The notes: generated from the letters alone by a model not told the origin. A stretch of DNA of 50,049 bases from Gemmiger formicilis (GCF_018784445.1 NZ_WQOH01000025.1:49410-99458); one strand, 5' to 3'. Numbered from the stretch's first letter, positions 1-8,069 are shown. Numbers and translations: made by a program.

Positions 1-387
1 TGCATTGCCTTTGACCGGCTGTATGACCTTATCGACGAAGCAGCAGGGCATGGATTCCTTGTACGCGGCACATCTTTTGACCATTGCAGCGGCAACACCT
101 TGAAAGACCGCATTGGTCTGCGTTCTATGTTGGACGCAGTAGAGAACGGTCGGATTGAAGCCGTGATGGTGCGCGATTTGGAGCAAATCAGCCGCAACAG
201 CTACATACTGGTAGGAGTTATTGAAATTCTGCGTCAGAATGATGTCTATCTCATCACCACCGAATGTGACCTAAACGCCGAACTCATCAACAGCGGTCTG
301 GAACGCTTTGTCGGCGACCGCTTCACGCGGGCCTCCTTTGGCAAGCCCCGCTTTGATGTCCGTCTCCCACTTATGGATCAATTCTGA
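1..387 (+). CDS. Serine-recombinase N-domain-like protein, 5' truncated by window edge
   Basis: The reading frame is open from the first base and stops at 385-387, so the start lies outside the window. The visible 128 residues resemble the second half of a resolvase/invertase catalytic domain: an ENGRIEAVMVRDLEQISRN stretch corresponds to the usual (V)KSLDRLSRN motif, followed by a helix and a VYLITTE strand. It ends directly after this domain, with no recombinase DNA-binding domain, zinc ribbon or coiled coil. The next gene starts 9 nt downstream and has the same architecture, so the two look cotranscribed. The Asp-Arg pair of the motif is replaced by Glu-Gln, so strand-exchange activity is doubtful. 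Function is unknown; an accessory subunit of the downstream recombinases is an inference. Confidence 0.6.
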   Translation, partial: CIAFDRLYDLIDEAAGHGFLVRGTSFDHCSGNTLKDRIGLRSMLDAVENGRIEAVMVRDLEQISRNSYILVGVIEILRQNDVYLITTECDLNAELINSGLERFVGDRFTRASFGKPRFDVRLPLMDQF

Positions 388-396
388 GGTGCGCCC

Positions 397-819
397 ATGA
401 AAGAATACAAAATTTGGGCGTTCGCCCGCAGTGCCGCACCGAACCTGCCCGCATTGGAAGAACAGCTTGCCGATGTCATGCGCGAAGCCGACAGGCGCGG
501 CTACATCATCGTCAACTCCTGCATGGAGCAGAAGTACGGCACCGAGTTCTGGCGACCTGATTTGTTTGCCATGCTCACCGCTGTGCAACAGGGGCGTGTC
601 AATGCCGTCATGGTGCAGAGCCTTGACCGTTTGAGCCACGACATTACAATCTTGTACCGCATCCTACGCTTTCTGCAAAATTACAGTGCCGTACTGATTA
701 CGACCGAAACCAATCTACAATATGAACTCTATCTGACAGGGTTGGAGAGTCGCATCCTGGCTCGTACCGCGCGAACCGGAAAAAGAGTGCCGTGGGAGGT
801 GGCTGTCGATGCAAATTGA
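397..819 (+). CDS. Stand-alone serine-recombinase N-domain-like protein
   Basis: A 140-residue protein that covers only a resolvase-like catalytic domain. Near residues 6-12 it reads WAFARSA where active enzymes read AYxRVS, so the nucleophilic serine is shifted by one position or lost. The later VQSLDRLSHD motif and the VLITTE strand fit the family well. Nothing follows that could be a recombinase DNA-binding domain. The ATG follows a GAGGTG ribosome binding site at 387-392, and the gene sits 9 nt behind its relative. The 3' end overlaps the next small ORF by 11 nt. A role as a non-catalytic partner of the large recombinases is inferred; a decayed gene is the alternative. Confidence 0.6.
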   Translation: MKEYKIWAFARSAAPNLPALEEQLADVMREADRRGYIIVNSCMEQKYGTEFWRPDLFAMLTAVQQGRVNAVMVQSLDRLSHDITILYRILRFLQNYSAVLITTETNLQYELYLTGLESRILARTARTGKRVPWEVAVDAN

Positions 820-976
820 CCCGTTTCCCGTAAGACTGGAACAGGAGCTGAAATATGCACTGGCCTATGCCGCGCTGGTATCCGCTGCCGCAAACGGAAG
901 ATTGCCTAGGGACATCTGCCAGCGCACGAATGTTGGTTATGCCCGGAAATGCGGCGTTTTGCGCCGAGAAGTTTAG
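809..976 (+). CDS. Small hypothetical protein, 55 aa
   Basis: A short ORF starting with ATG at 809, inside the end of the previous gene, and stopping with TAG at 974-976. A good ribosome binding site (GGGAGGTGG) lies 7 nt upstream, which supports translational coupling. The protein begins MQIDPFPVRLEQELKYALAY and has a mildly basic C-terminus with two cysteines. It has no similarity I can name. Position within the recombinase gene string suggests it belongs to the mobile element. Confidence 0.45.
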   Translation: MQIDPFPVRLEQELKYALAYAALVSAAANGRLPRDICQRTNVGYARKCGVLRREV

Positions 977-1066
977 TGGTTCTCGTGAATAGCTTTTGAC
1001 CTGCCTTTCGAGTATGTTGTATGTGATAAAAAGAATGTCACAGCGTCAAATGCAAAGGAGAAAGTC

Positions 1067-1444
1067 ATGCCACAAATAGCAGATAGAAAATCCATGGCGC
1101 GTTACATCTGTGTGGATAAAGGTGCAACCCACCCTGCATTGCAACGTGAAGAATTACCTAAACATATGGCGATTTATGCTGACTATGGCGTTACGGGTAC
1201 GGATCTGCGCCAACGCCCGGAACTCAACCGATTGCTGACTGACTGCCGTGCAGGACGTGTCAACTGCATTGTGGCGCAGTCAACGACACATCTTGCCCGC
1301 CGTACAGCAGACCTGCTGACAATCCTGCAAGAATTGCAGAGCCTTGGTATAACAACTGATTTTGAAAAAGAGCGCTTCTCCACCAATTCTCCTACAGGGA
1401 AAAAGATACTGGACACACTTCGCGCAATGAGTGCAAGCATTTAG
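1067..1444 (+). CDS. Catalytically degenerate serine-recombinase N-domain protein
   Basis: A 125-residue protein preceded by AAAGGAG 7 nt before the ATG. It aligns by eye along its whole length with the N-terminal half of the next gene product: IYADYGVTGT, LNRLLTDCRAGRVN and LQELQSLGIT all have direct counterparts there. The active-site strand reads ARYICVDKG instead of AYARVSS, so the serine nucleophile is missing, and the conserved SRFARN is replaced by THLARR. The protein ends where the DNA-binding domain would begin. It is probably a paralogue that lost catalysis and the C-terminal half. Whether it is a functional accessory protein or a remnant cannot be decided from sequence alone. Confidence 0.6.
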   Translation: MPQIADRKSMARYICVDKGATHPALQREELPKHMAIYADYGVTGTDLRQRPELNRLLTDCRAGRVNCIVAQSTTHLARRTADLLTILQELQSLGITTDFEKERFSTNSPTGKKILDTLRAMSASI

Positions 1445-1454
1445 GAGAACTCTC

Positions 1455-2984
1455 ATGCCACAAGTCCAAGTTATCCAGCCAATCCAGCAACAACCGAAGC
1501 GTCTGCGCGTGGCGGCCTATGCCCGCGTCAGCAGCGATTCCGAGGATCAGCTAAACTCGCTGGCCGTGCAGGTGGATTACTACACCCACTTGATACAGGA
1601 AAACCCCAACTGGGAGTTCGCTGGAATTTACACTGATGAGGGTATCACCGGCACCAGCACGAAGCGTCGTGAGCAGTTCAACCGCCTGATGGACGACTGC
1701 CGTGCCGGACTGATTGACCGTGTGCTGGTTAAGTCGGCATCCCGCTTTGCCCGCAACACGGCGGATGCACTGTCATCGGTTCGTGAACTGAAAAGCCTTG
1801 GTGTGACGGTAGCCTTTGAAAAAGAGGGCTTCGATACCGAGACCTCCAACGGTGAAATGCTACTGAGTATAATCTGCGCCGTAGCACAGGAAGAATCGCT
1901 GTCCATCTCACAGAATATGAAGTGGGGAATACACAAACGGATGCGTACGGGTAACTATATCACCAACGCTACACCGTTTGGGTACACGCAAATCAATCAC
2001 CAGCTCGTGCCAGAAAAAAATAACGCAATGATTGTCAACGATATTTTCAAAAGTTACCTGTCTGGAATGAGCATAAATGAAATTGCTGAGCATTTAAATA
2101 CAATATATCCAAAAGAAAATAGCAAATGGAATCCCCGAACGATTCATGCAATCCTGCGTAATGAGAAATATATTGGAGACAGCTTGTACCAAAAAACCTA
2201 CACAACGGATTCACTCCCATTGAAAAGGTATCTTAATACCGGTCAGCGCTCAAAATACTATGCGATGGAAACGCATGAAGGTATAATTTCTAAGACCGAT
2301 TACGAAAAGGTACAGAACCTACTTGCAAAGAAAAGCATTACAGGGGAGATTGATAGAACTTGTGTATTTTCAAAGAAAATCTACTGCTCAATATGCGGCG
2401 CTATATGCTCTAGAAAAGGGCCGCCCACGCAAGGATTTGTATGGTGCTGCCGAACGCATTTGCAATCGAAAGCTCTTTGCCTACTCAAATCAATCCGTGA
2501 GGATGAACTCCAACAGGCGTTTTTGTCAATCTATAATCGACTGCAATGTAATCAGAAAACGATTCTGGAACCACTTGTGGATGACCTGCTTGGGTTACGG
2601 CATTTGCAAGAACAAAAATATAAAAAACGCCTTGCACTTGGAGAAGATATTCAGCATCTTGCAAAACAGAAACACAATCTTACCAGAATCCATACACTAG
2701 GTTATATTGAGGAACCACAATTTATAGAGCGAAGTGCAGCCATTGAGCAGCAAATCAGGGAAAGGAAACAACAGCTTTCACGAAATGATATGTCTAACAC
2801 ATCGGAAAAAATTCTACAAAAAACAAGACTCATCCAGAAGAAACTTTCCAGTACACCGCCGCTGGAATTATTTGACGAGTCTGTCTTTAAAGAGCTTGTG
2901 AAAAAAGTGCTGATCAGCAATACGGCAATCCAATTCGAACTCATCAATGGCATGAAGTTATCAGAAAGCCGTGCAGCCACATGA
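1455..2984 (+). CDS. Large serine recombinase (resolvase/invertase family)
   Basis: A 509-residue site-specific recombinase of the kind that integrates and excises mobile elements through a serine-DNA intermediate. Domains in order: catalytic N-domain with RVAAYARVSS (Ser26 the likely nucleophile) and KSASRFARN; a recombinase domain beginning NATPFGYTQI near residue 173; a zinc ribbon with CSICG near residue 310 and further cysteines; and a C-terminal coiled coil rich in Lys, Gln and Glu. I chose ATG 1455 because AGGAGA lies 7 nt upstream; an upstream in-frame start at 1431 has no ribosome binding site. The stop overlaps the next start as ATGA, so the genes are coupled. The reading frame is complete and the enzyme looks functional. 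Confidence 0.9.
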   Translation: MPQVQVIQPIQQQPKRLRVAAYARVSSDSEDQLNSLAVQVDYYTHLIQENPNWEFAGIYTDEGITGTSTKRREQFNRLMDDCRAGLIDRVLVKSASRFARNTADALSSVRELKSLGVTVAFEKEGFDTETSNGEMLLSIICAVAQEESLSISQNMKWGIHKRMRTGNYITNATPFGYTQINHQLVPEKNNAMIVNDIFKSYLSGMSINEIAEHLNTIYPKENSKWNPRTIHAILRNEKYIGDSLYQKTYTTDSLPLKRYLNTGQRSKYYAMETHEGIISKTDYEKVQNLLAKKSITGEIDRTCVFSKKIYCSICGAICSRKGPPTQGFVWCCRTHLQSKALCLLKSIREDELQQAFLSIYNRLQCNQKTILEPLVDDLLGLRHLQEQKYKKRLALGEDIQHLAKQKHNLTRIHTLGYIEEPQFIERSAAIEQQIRERKQQLSRNDMSNTSEKILQKTRLIQKKLSSTPPLELFDESVFKELVKKVLISNTAIQFELINGMKLSESRAAT

Positions 2985-3802
2985 AGAACAGGTACATTCC
3001 TTTCGGCTATCAGATTCAAAATGGAGATTCAGTCATCAACACGGAACAAGCCGCAACTGTACAACACATATTCTATGCGTATACCGAAGGACAGAGTTTT
3101 AAGGAAATTGCAGAATACTTGACCACAAGTGGCACAGCCTATCACTTTTCAGATAATAGCTGGAACAAAAATATCGTTGCCCGCATACTTGCAAATGAGA
3201 TTTACTGTGGAGCCAAAGGATACCCAGCCATTATTTCAAAAGAAGTTTACAGCCAAGCTGCCAGCATCCGAAGCAATAAAACCGTAACATATTCAGCAGT
3301 GCTAAAACCATTTCGAAGCGATATGCAGTGTGCCTGCTGCGGTGAGCGCCTATACTGGCGACCTAGAACCCAACAATGGACTTGCCGACAGTGCGGAATG
3401 TGGTCAAAGCCGATGCAACCTGAAAACATGGCACAACAAATCGTGGATAGGTTATACCAAATCCAACAGCACCCGGAAATAATCCACAATCCAAAGGAAC
3501 AATGCAACACCCGGTCAATAGAAGTTGCTCAGCTGGATCATGAGATTCACACAGCCCTTGCATTACCAGAGCTGGATGCAGATGCAATCATCGACAAAAT
3601 TCTGCGCCGAGCAGAACTGCAATTTAATTACTGCGCAGCAGGGGATGACGATCCGACAACAATGCAAATCAAGCGCGCCTGCAAAGAATTCAAACCCACA
3701 GATACATTTCCAGAATCATTCTACAGCTCCATCGTCAGCAAAATCATCTTACACCTCGATACACATATCGACATCAAACTGCGAAACGGACAGACATTAT
3801 AA
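2981..3802 (+). CDS. Recombinase-family protein lacking the catalytic domain
   Basis: A 273-residue protein that starts straight in the recombinase DNA-binding domain (NRYIPFGYQI at residues 3-12, the element that follows the catalytic domain in large serine recombinases). It continues through an NEIYCGAKGYP motif, a zinc ribbon with CACCGERLY and CRQCG, and a short C-terminal region. There is no catalytic serine domain and no frameshifted remnant of one upstream, since the preceding gene runs into its ATGA start. It looks like a genuine short form that could bind att DNA or partner another subunit. Its missing half is the part encoded by the degenerate gene at 1067, which is notable. Confidence 0.75.
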   Translation: MKNRYIPFGYQIQNGDSVINTEQAATVQHIFYAYTEGQSFKEIAEYLTTSGTAYHFSDNSWNKNIVARILANEIYCGAKGYPAIISKEVYSQAASIRSNKTVTYSAVLKPFRSDMQCACCGERLYWRPRTQQWTCRQCGMWSKPMQPENMAQQIVDRLYQIQQHPEIIHNPKEQCNTRSIEVAQLDHEIHTALALPELDADAIIDKILRRAELQFNYCAAGDDDPTTMQIKRACKEFKPTDTFPESFYSSIVSKIILHLDTHIDIKLRNGQTL

Positions 3803-3816
3803 TAAGGAAGAGCACC

Positions 3817-5406
3817 ATGAGCAACGCAAGAATCATCGAAATTCCAGCCACTAGACAGATACGCAGTGGGAAAAACAACACCATGCGAAAAATGCGAGTG
3901 GCGGCCTACTGCCGCGTCAGCACCGAGGAAGAAGAACAACAGGGAAGTTTTGAAACGCAGAAACTGTACTACACTGAGAAAATCAACTCAACCTCAGAAT
4001 GGGAACTGGCCGGGATTTATGCCGACGACGGTATCTCCGGCATCCATACAAAAAAGCGTGACGGATTTAACCAGATGATTCAAGACTGCAAAAAGAAGAA
4101 AATCGACCTAATCCTTACAAAATCCATTTCGCGCTTCGCCCGCAACACGCTGGACAGCATCCAATATGTCCGAATGCTGAAAGCAATCGGCATTGCGGTG
4201 ATTTTTGAAAAAGAAAACATCAACACGTCAACAATGAACTCCGAAATGATTCTGACGGTGCTGAGCGCCTTTGCACAGGCGGAAAGTGAGTCGATTTCGC
4301 AGAACGTAGCACGCGGTAAACGAATGGGGTTTAGGCAGGGAAAATTCCCGTTTCCCTATGGACAGATACTTGGCTACCGAAAAGGCTTGGATGGTAAACC
4401 AGAGGTAATCCCCGAAGAAGCCGAAGTGATTCGCATGATATTCAACAGCTATCTGCAAGGAGCCAGTCTACTGACCATTAAAAAGAAACTGGAAGCGGGC
4501 GGGGTTCTGACTGCAAGAGGAAACAAAAAGTGGTCGTCCGAGAGCGTACAGCGGATTCTCCAAAATGAGAAATACTGTGGCGATGTGCTGCTGCAAAAGA
4601 CCTTTATCGAGGATGTACTGACAGGCGTTTCCAAGAAAAACACGGGTCAGTTGCCACAATACTACATTGAAAACAACCATGAAGGTATCGTCACCAAGCA
4701 GATGTTCCGTGAGGTGCAGGCTGAAATCGCCCGCCGCAATAGTAAGTCGGCAGCTAACCAACGCAAACGACACCAAGGCCGCTATAACAGCAAATATGCC
4801 TTATCCGAACGACTGGTCTGCGGAGACTGTGGCAGCCCTTATAAGCGGGTTACTTGGAACATCCACGGCAGAAAACAAATCGTTTGGAGATGCGTCAATC
4901 GACTCGAATACGGAACAAAATTTTGCAGTCATTCACCGTCAATCCCGGAAGAAGAATTGCATCAGGCTATTTTGAAAGCTGTGCAGAATCTGGCCGCAAA
5001 CTTTACCGATGAAGTTGCTGCACAACTTGACGGTATTCTCCGTCAAATGAAAGCAGGAGAAAACTTGAAAGCCCAGCTTCAAAAGCAGCTAGAAAAAGCA
5101 CAGCAAGAATTTGATCGTCTGCTTGAAATGTCACTGGAACTTGACGAGAGTACACCGTTCCTTGATGATAAGCTGAGAAAACTCAGCGGTAAAATCAAAA
5201 TACTGAAAGCAAATATCGCAGAAAGTACGGATGGTAAGGGGGAGGACGAAGAAGCAACCAAACAGCTGACGGCGCAAGACCTTTTAATAAAGGAATACGA
5301 TGACATCCTTACCGCAAGAATCATCGAAAAGGTTATTGTCCACTCACGGCAAGAAATCGAAATCTACTTTATCGGCGGTTATACCCAAAAGATTGACCTT
5401 ATATAG
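3817..5406 (+). CDS. Large serine recombinase (resolvase/invertase family)
   Basis: A complete 529-residue recombinase. The catalytic domain carries RVAAYCRVS (Ser35) and KSISRFARNT. The recombinase domain begins with FPFPYGQILGY; the zinc ribbon has CGDCG and later cysteines; a long Glu/Lys/Gln coiled coil runs from about residue 410 to 480. The ATG is preceded by AAGGAAG 8 nt upstream and the gene follows the previous one by 14 nt, so the three C-terminal-domain-bearing recombinase genes form one operon. Base composition is more A+T rich than the chromosome to the right. It probably acts together with the recombinase at 1455 in excision and integration of the element. Confidence 0.9.
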   Translation: MSNARIIEIPATRQIRSGKNNTMRKMRVAAYCRVSTEEEEQQGSFETQKLYYTEKINSTSEWELAGIYADDGISGIHTKKRDGFNQMIQDCKKKKIDLILTKSISRFARNTLDSIQYVRMLKAIGIAVIFEKENINTSTMNSEMILTVLSAFAQAESESISQNVARGKRMGFRQGKFPFPYGQILGYRKGLDGKPEVIPEEAEVIRMIFNSYLQGASLLTIKKKLEAGGVLTARGNKKWSSESVQRILQNEKYCGDVLLQKTFIEDVLTGVSKKNTGQLPQYYIENNHEGIVTKQMFREVQAEIARRNSKSAANQRKRHQGRYNSKYALSERLVCGDCGSPYKRVTWNIHGRKQIVWRCVNRLEYGTKFCSHSPSIPEEELHQAILKAVQNLAANFTDEVAAQLDGILRQMKAGENLKAQLQKQLEKAQQEFDRLLEMSLELDESTPFLDDKLRKLSGKIKILKANIAESTDGKGEDEEATKQLTAQDLLIKEYDDILTARIIEKVIVHSRQEIEIYFIGGYTQKIDLI

Positions 5407-5429
5407 AGCCATTCACTCATACACAAACG

Positions 5430-5475
5430 CCCGCACTGGCAAGTCGAAAACGCTTGCTGATGCGGGTATTACTTT
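5430..5475 (+). terminator. Weak hairpin after the recombinase operon
   Basis: Arms CCCGCA..GCAAG and CTTGC..TGCGGG pair around a loop and a 3-nt internal mismatch, followed by a T-rich run. This is a possible terminator of the recombinase operon, but it is imperfect and lies just upstream of the XRE gene. Confidence 0.3.
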
Positions 5476-5498
5476 TTGGGAAAGTGAGCTATTACACG

Positions 5499-5957
5499 AT
5501 GGATACAGGATCACGGATCAAACTGGTACGCGAGCATCGCGGCCTTACACAACAAAAATTGGGTGAGATGCTCGGATACGGAAAGAGCAGCGCGAACCGC
5601 ATTGCACAATATGAAATGGGGTATCGCAGCCCAAAGGCAAACCGTTTAAAAGAAATTGCAAAAGCCATGAACATCCGCGAAGAAATTTTCCTTATGCCGG
5701 ACGAGACACCAATCGACCTGCTTCGAATTTTGATATGGTACGATTGGGAACATGAAGGTGTTTTGCAACTGGCAACGAGTAGAACGGCGAACACACCACC
5801 CGGAAAGACAGTCAGTCCGATAATTTATTCTGAACAACTTCCACTAAATAGATTGCTGCTTGATTGGGCTGACCAAAAGCATTCTCTTTCCGTAAGGAAA
5901 ATAACGCGCGCCGACTATCTGGAATGGATGCTGCAATGGCCGCCACGATTGCCCTAA
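5499..5957 (+). CDS. XRE-family helix-turn-helix regulator
   Basis: A 152-residue DNA-binding protein. Residues 5-60 form a Cro/C1-type HTH (IKLVREHRGLTQQKLGEMLG, then an AQYEMGYRSPKANRLKEIA segment). The C-terminal 90 residues have no recognisable domain. I place the start at ATG 5499 because the HTH begins immediately after it; an in-frame start at 5454 would add 15 residues that overlap the upstream hairpin. The gene follows the recombinase operon on the same strand and ends before a strong terminator. It probably controls the recombinases or the element, which is inferred from position. Confidence 0.75.
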   Translation: MDTGSRIKLVREHRGLTQQKLGEMLGYGKSSANRIAQYEMGYRSPKANRLKEIAKAMNIREEIFLMPDETPIDLLRILIWYDWEHEGVLQLATSRTANTPPGKTVSPIIYSEQLPLNRLLLDWADQKHSLSVRKITRADYLEWMLQWPPRLP

Positions 5958-6018
5958 AAGAGCAAACAAAAAATCGGATGAATTTTGAGACAGGGTATCT
6001 TTTTTGTCACGTCGAGAC

Positions 6019-6058
6019 AAACGAAAAGCCCCGAACTTAGGTTCGGGGCTTTTCGTTT
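6019..6058. terminator. Strong bidirectional terminator at mobile-element end
   Basis: A perfect 18-bp stem (left arm 6019-6036, loop TTAG, right arm 6041-6058) with AAAA on the left and TTTT on the right of the GC core. It ends the XRE transcript on the plus strand. Read on the minus strand it directly follows a CCA-ended tRNA-like 3' end. Confidence 0.85.
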
Positions 6059-6166
6059 GGTCTTACGGTGAAGAGGATTTGAACAGGGCGACGGCGCCGC
6101 AGCGCCGGGGCGAACTGTCCGCAGGACAGTTCGCCAGCCTGCGGGAAAATCCCTTCATCCGCACCA
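6059..6166. repeat. Structured GC-rich repeat flanked by tRNA-like 3' ends (copy A)
   Basis: The core holds two palindromes: a 12-bp stem with a GCA loop at 6109-6135 and a 6-bp stem with a CGCA loop at 6092-6107. To the left, the minus strand reads as a T-loop (GTTCAAATCC) running to a CCA end and a terminator. To the right, 6147-6166 is an exact 20-base copy of the 3' end of the tRNA-Leu gene at 8116-8199, including CCA. A second copy of the core is at 35246-35316 in the opposite orientation. Neither tRNA-like end belongs to a complete tRNA here. Confidence 0.75.
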
Positions 6167-6197
6167 AAATCCTCGAACGTTAGTTCGGGGATTTTTT
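6166..6197 (+). terminator. Terminator following the tRNA-Leu-like fragment
   Basis: Arms AAAATCCTCGAAC and GTTCGGGGATTTT pair with one wobble around GTTA and are followed by TTTTT. It begins exactly at the CCA of the copied tRNA-Leu 3' end, as a terminator would follow a real tRNA gene. Confidence 0.65.
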
Positions 6198-6379
6198 GCT
6201 GCATATGAATTGTGGCGCCAAGCGGCGGGGTGAAGGCACCCCCGTCCTGTAATTTCACAGTAAACTGTCCGCAATACGAATACACCTATTTCGCTCATAA
6301 AAACAAATTTTAATATTTTTTTACATCGTCCCATCGCAAAAAACAACGTGTTTCTCTGGCTGGTACAACTGTCCGTATC

Positions 6380-6407
6380 TTGCAATCTGCACATTTTGCG
6401 GTATAAT
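6380..6407 (+). promoter_or_regulatory. Predicted sigma-A promoter of sstT
   Basis: TTGCAA at 6380-6385, a 16-nt spacer and TATAAT at 6402-6407, about 100 nt before the sstT start. The rest of 6200-6380 shows nothing beyond A+T-rich sequence. Confidence 0.6.
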
Positions 6408-6509
6408 GTGGATTGTTACGCAAAAGCGGTTTGTGCGGGCGGCTTTTGCACGCCGGGCGCACCCTGCAAGCCGTGCCCGGCACAGTATAAAAAGGGAAGA
6501 GGAATTTGT

Positions 6510-7772
6510 ATGAACCAACTCACGAAAGCGGCCAAAGCGGTGGCTACCCGGTATAATCAGACCAGCCTGATTCTGCGCATCGCCATCGGCTTGGTCGTCG
6601 GTGCGGCGCTGGCGCTGATTTGCCCCGGCGCGGCATGGATCGAGGAACTTGGCAACCTGTTTGTCGGCGCACTGAAAGGCATTGCCCCGGTGCTGGTTTT
6701 CGTCATTGTCGCCAGTGCGCTGGCGCAGGGCTCGTCCAAGCTGGACCGCCGCTTCGGCACGGTCGTTTGGCTGTATATGCTCACCACCTTTGTGGCGGCG
6801 GCGCTCAGCGTCGTGACCAGCAAGCTGTTCCCCCAGACGCTGGTGCTGGCCGAGGCTGCTACTGCGGACGTGATTCCCCAGGGCTTGGGTGACGTCATGC
6901 ACACGTTGCTGGCGAACATCGTCTCCAATCCGGTGGCGTCCATCATGAACGGCAACTACATCGGCATCCTGATGTGGGCCTGCCTGTTTGGCCTGGCTAT
7001 GAAGCGCCTGGGCAGCGACACCACCAAAAACTTTATGGCCAACACGGCGGACGCGGTTTCCACCATTGTGCGCTGGGTCATCAACATGGCTCCCTTCGGC
7101 ATCATGGGCCTGGTGTTTACCAACGTGGCGGACAACGGCCTGTCCATCTTTACCCAGTACGGCCGCCTGCTGCTGTTGCTGGTGGGCACGATGCTGTTCA
7201 TGGCGCTGGTCATCAACCCATTCATCATCTTCATCTACCTGCACCGCAACCCCTACCCGCTGGTGTTCCGCTGCCTGCGTGAAAGCGGCCTGACCGCCTT
7301 CTTCACCCGCAGCTCTGCCGCCAACATCCCGGTCAACATGGCCTTGTGTGAGAAGCTGGGTCTGGACAAGGACATTTACTCTGTCTCCATCCCCCTGGGC
7401 GCGACCATCAACATGGACGGTGCGGCCATCACCATTACCATCATGACGCTGGCTGCGGCCAACACGCTGGGCATGGATGTTAGTGTGCCTGCCGCCGTCC
7501 TGCTGTCCGTCATGTCCGCACTGGGCGCGTGCGGCGCTTCCGGCGTCGCGGGCGGCTCGCTGCTGCTCATCCCTATGGCATGCTCACTGTTCGGCATCTC
7601 CAATGATATCGCTATGCAGGTCGTCGGCGTCGGTTTCATCATCGGCGTCATTCAGGACTCCGTCGAGACTGCGCTGAACTCCGCCGGTGACGTGGAGTTC
7701 GCCGCCACCGCCGAGTACCACCAGTGGCTCAAGGAGAGCAAACCTCTCCCGGCATTTATGGGTGGAAAGTAA
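6510..7772 (+). CDS. sstT: Serine/threonine:sodium symporter SstT
   Basis: A 420-residue polytopic membrane protein of the dicarboxylate/amino acid:cation symporter family that takes up serine and threonine with sodium. The diagnostic segment FFTRSSAANIPVNMALCEKL and the downstream PLGATINMDGAAI motif match SstT almost residue for residue, and length is close to the E. coli protein (about 414). Eight or more hydrophobic segments and two re-entrant-like loops are visible. ATG 6510 is chosen for the AGGGAAGAGG site just upstream; an upstream in-frame ATG at 6348 lies before the promoter. The gene is monocistronic, with its own promoter and terminator. Confidence 0.93.
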   Translation: MNQLTKAAKAVATRYNQTSLILRIAIGLVVGAALALICPGAAWIEELGNLFVGALKGIAPVLVFVIVASALAQGSSKLDRRFGTVVWLYMLTTFVAAALSVVTSKLFPQTLVLAEAATADVIPQGLGDVMHTLLANIVSNPVASIMNGNYIGILMWACLFGLAMKRLGSDTTKNFMANTADAVSTIVRWVINMAPFGIMGLVFTNVADNGLSIFTQYGRLLLLLVGTMLFMALVINPFIIFIYLHRNPYPLVFRCLRESGLTAFFTRSSAANIPVNMALCEKLGLDKDIYSVSIPLGATINMDGAAITITIMTLAAANTLGMDVSVPAAVLLSVMSALGACGASGVAGGSLLLIPMACSLFGISNDIAMQVVGVGFIIGVIQDSVETALNSAGDVEFAATAEYHQWLKESKPLPAFMGGK

Positions 7773-7791
7773 GAGATACATTAAATAAGTA

Positions 7792-7829
7792 CAGCCCCGG
7801 TTTCGTCAGCAAAACCGGGGCTGCATTTA
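7792..7829 (+). terminator. Terminator of sstT
   Basis: A perfect 12-bp stem CAGCCCCGGTTT / AAACCGGGGCTG around CGTCAGC, 20 nt after the stop codon, followed by a short T-rich stretch. Confidence 0.75.
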
Positions 7830-7993
7830 TGTCAGAGGAAAAAAGGAAAGTCTCGCGGCGGCAGAGGATTACCGCCGCCTGCTGCCCCTACTTTGTTATT
7901 CAAAATTTGTGCCGCCCTTTGGGGAAAAATAAAATTCAATAATCAACAGTAGATTTTGTTCTATGTACGTGGAGCGGTAATCAGTATAATATC

Positions 7994-8036
7994 TGCGGGG
8001 TGCTTAGGGGAACACTCTGAGTGCCCCGCATCTTTT
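7994..8036 (+). terminator. Hairpin in the intergenic space before tRNA-Leu
   Basis: GCGGGGTGC pairs with GTGCCCCGC (two G-U pairs) across a 17-nt loop and is followed by TCTTTT. No gene that it would end is visible; 7830-7990 contains no convincing coding sequence. Confidence 0.4.
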
Positions 8037-8069
8037 GTATCGCGGTGCGGTAAAAAGTGCGGTACGGAA

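Noticed and set aside
6037-6394. Minus-strand ORFs over the junction region
   Set aside because: They cross the structured repeat and terminators and have no start signals.
6321-7244. 307-aa minus-strand ORF rich in His, Gln and Arg
   Set aside because: Antisense to sstT; the composition is that of a shadow frame.
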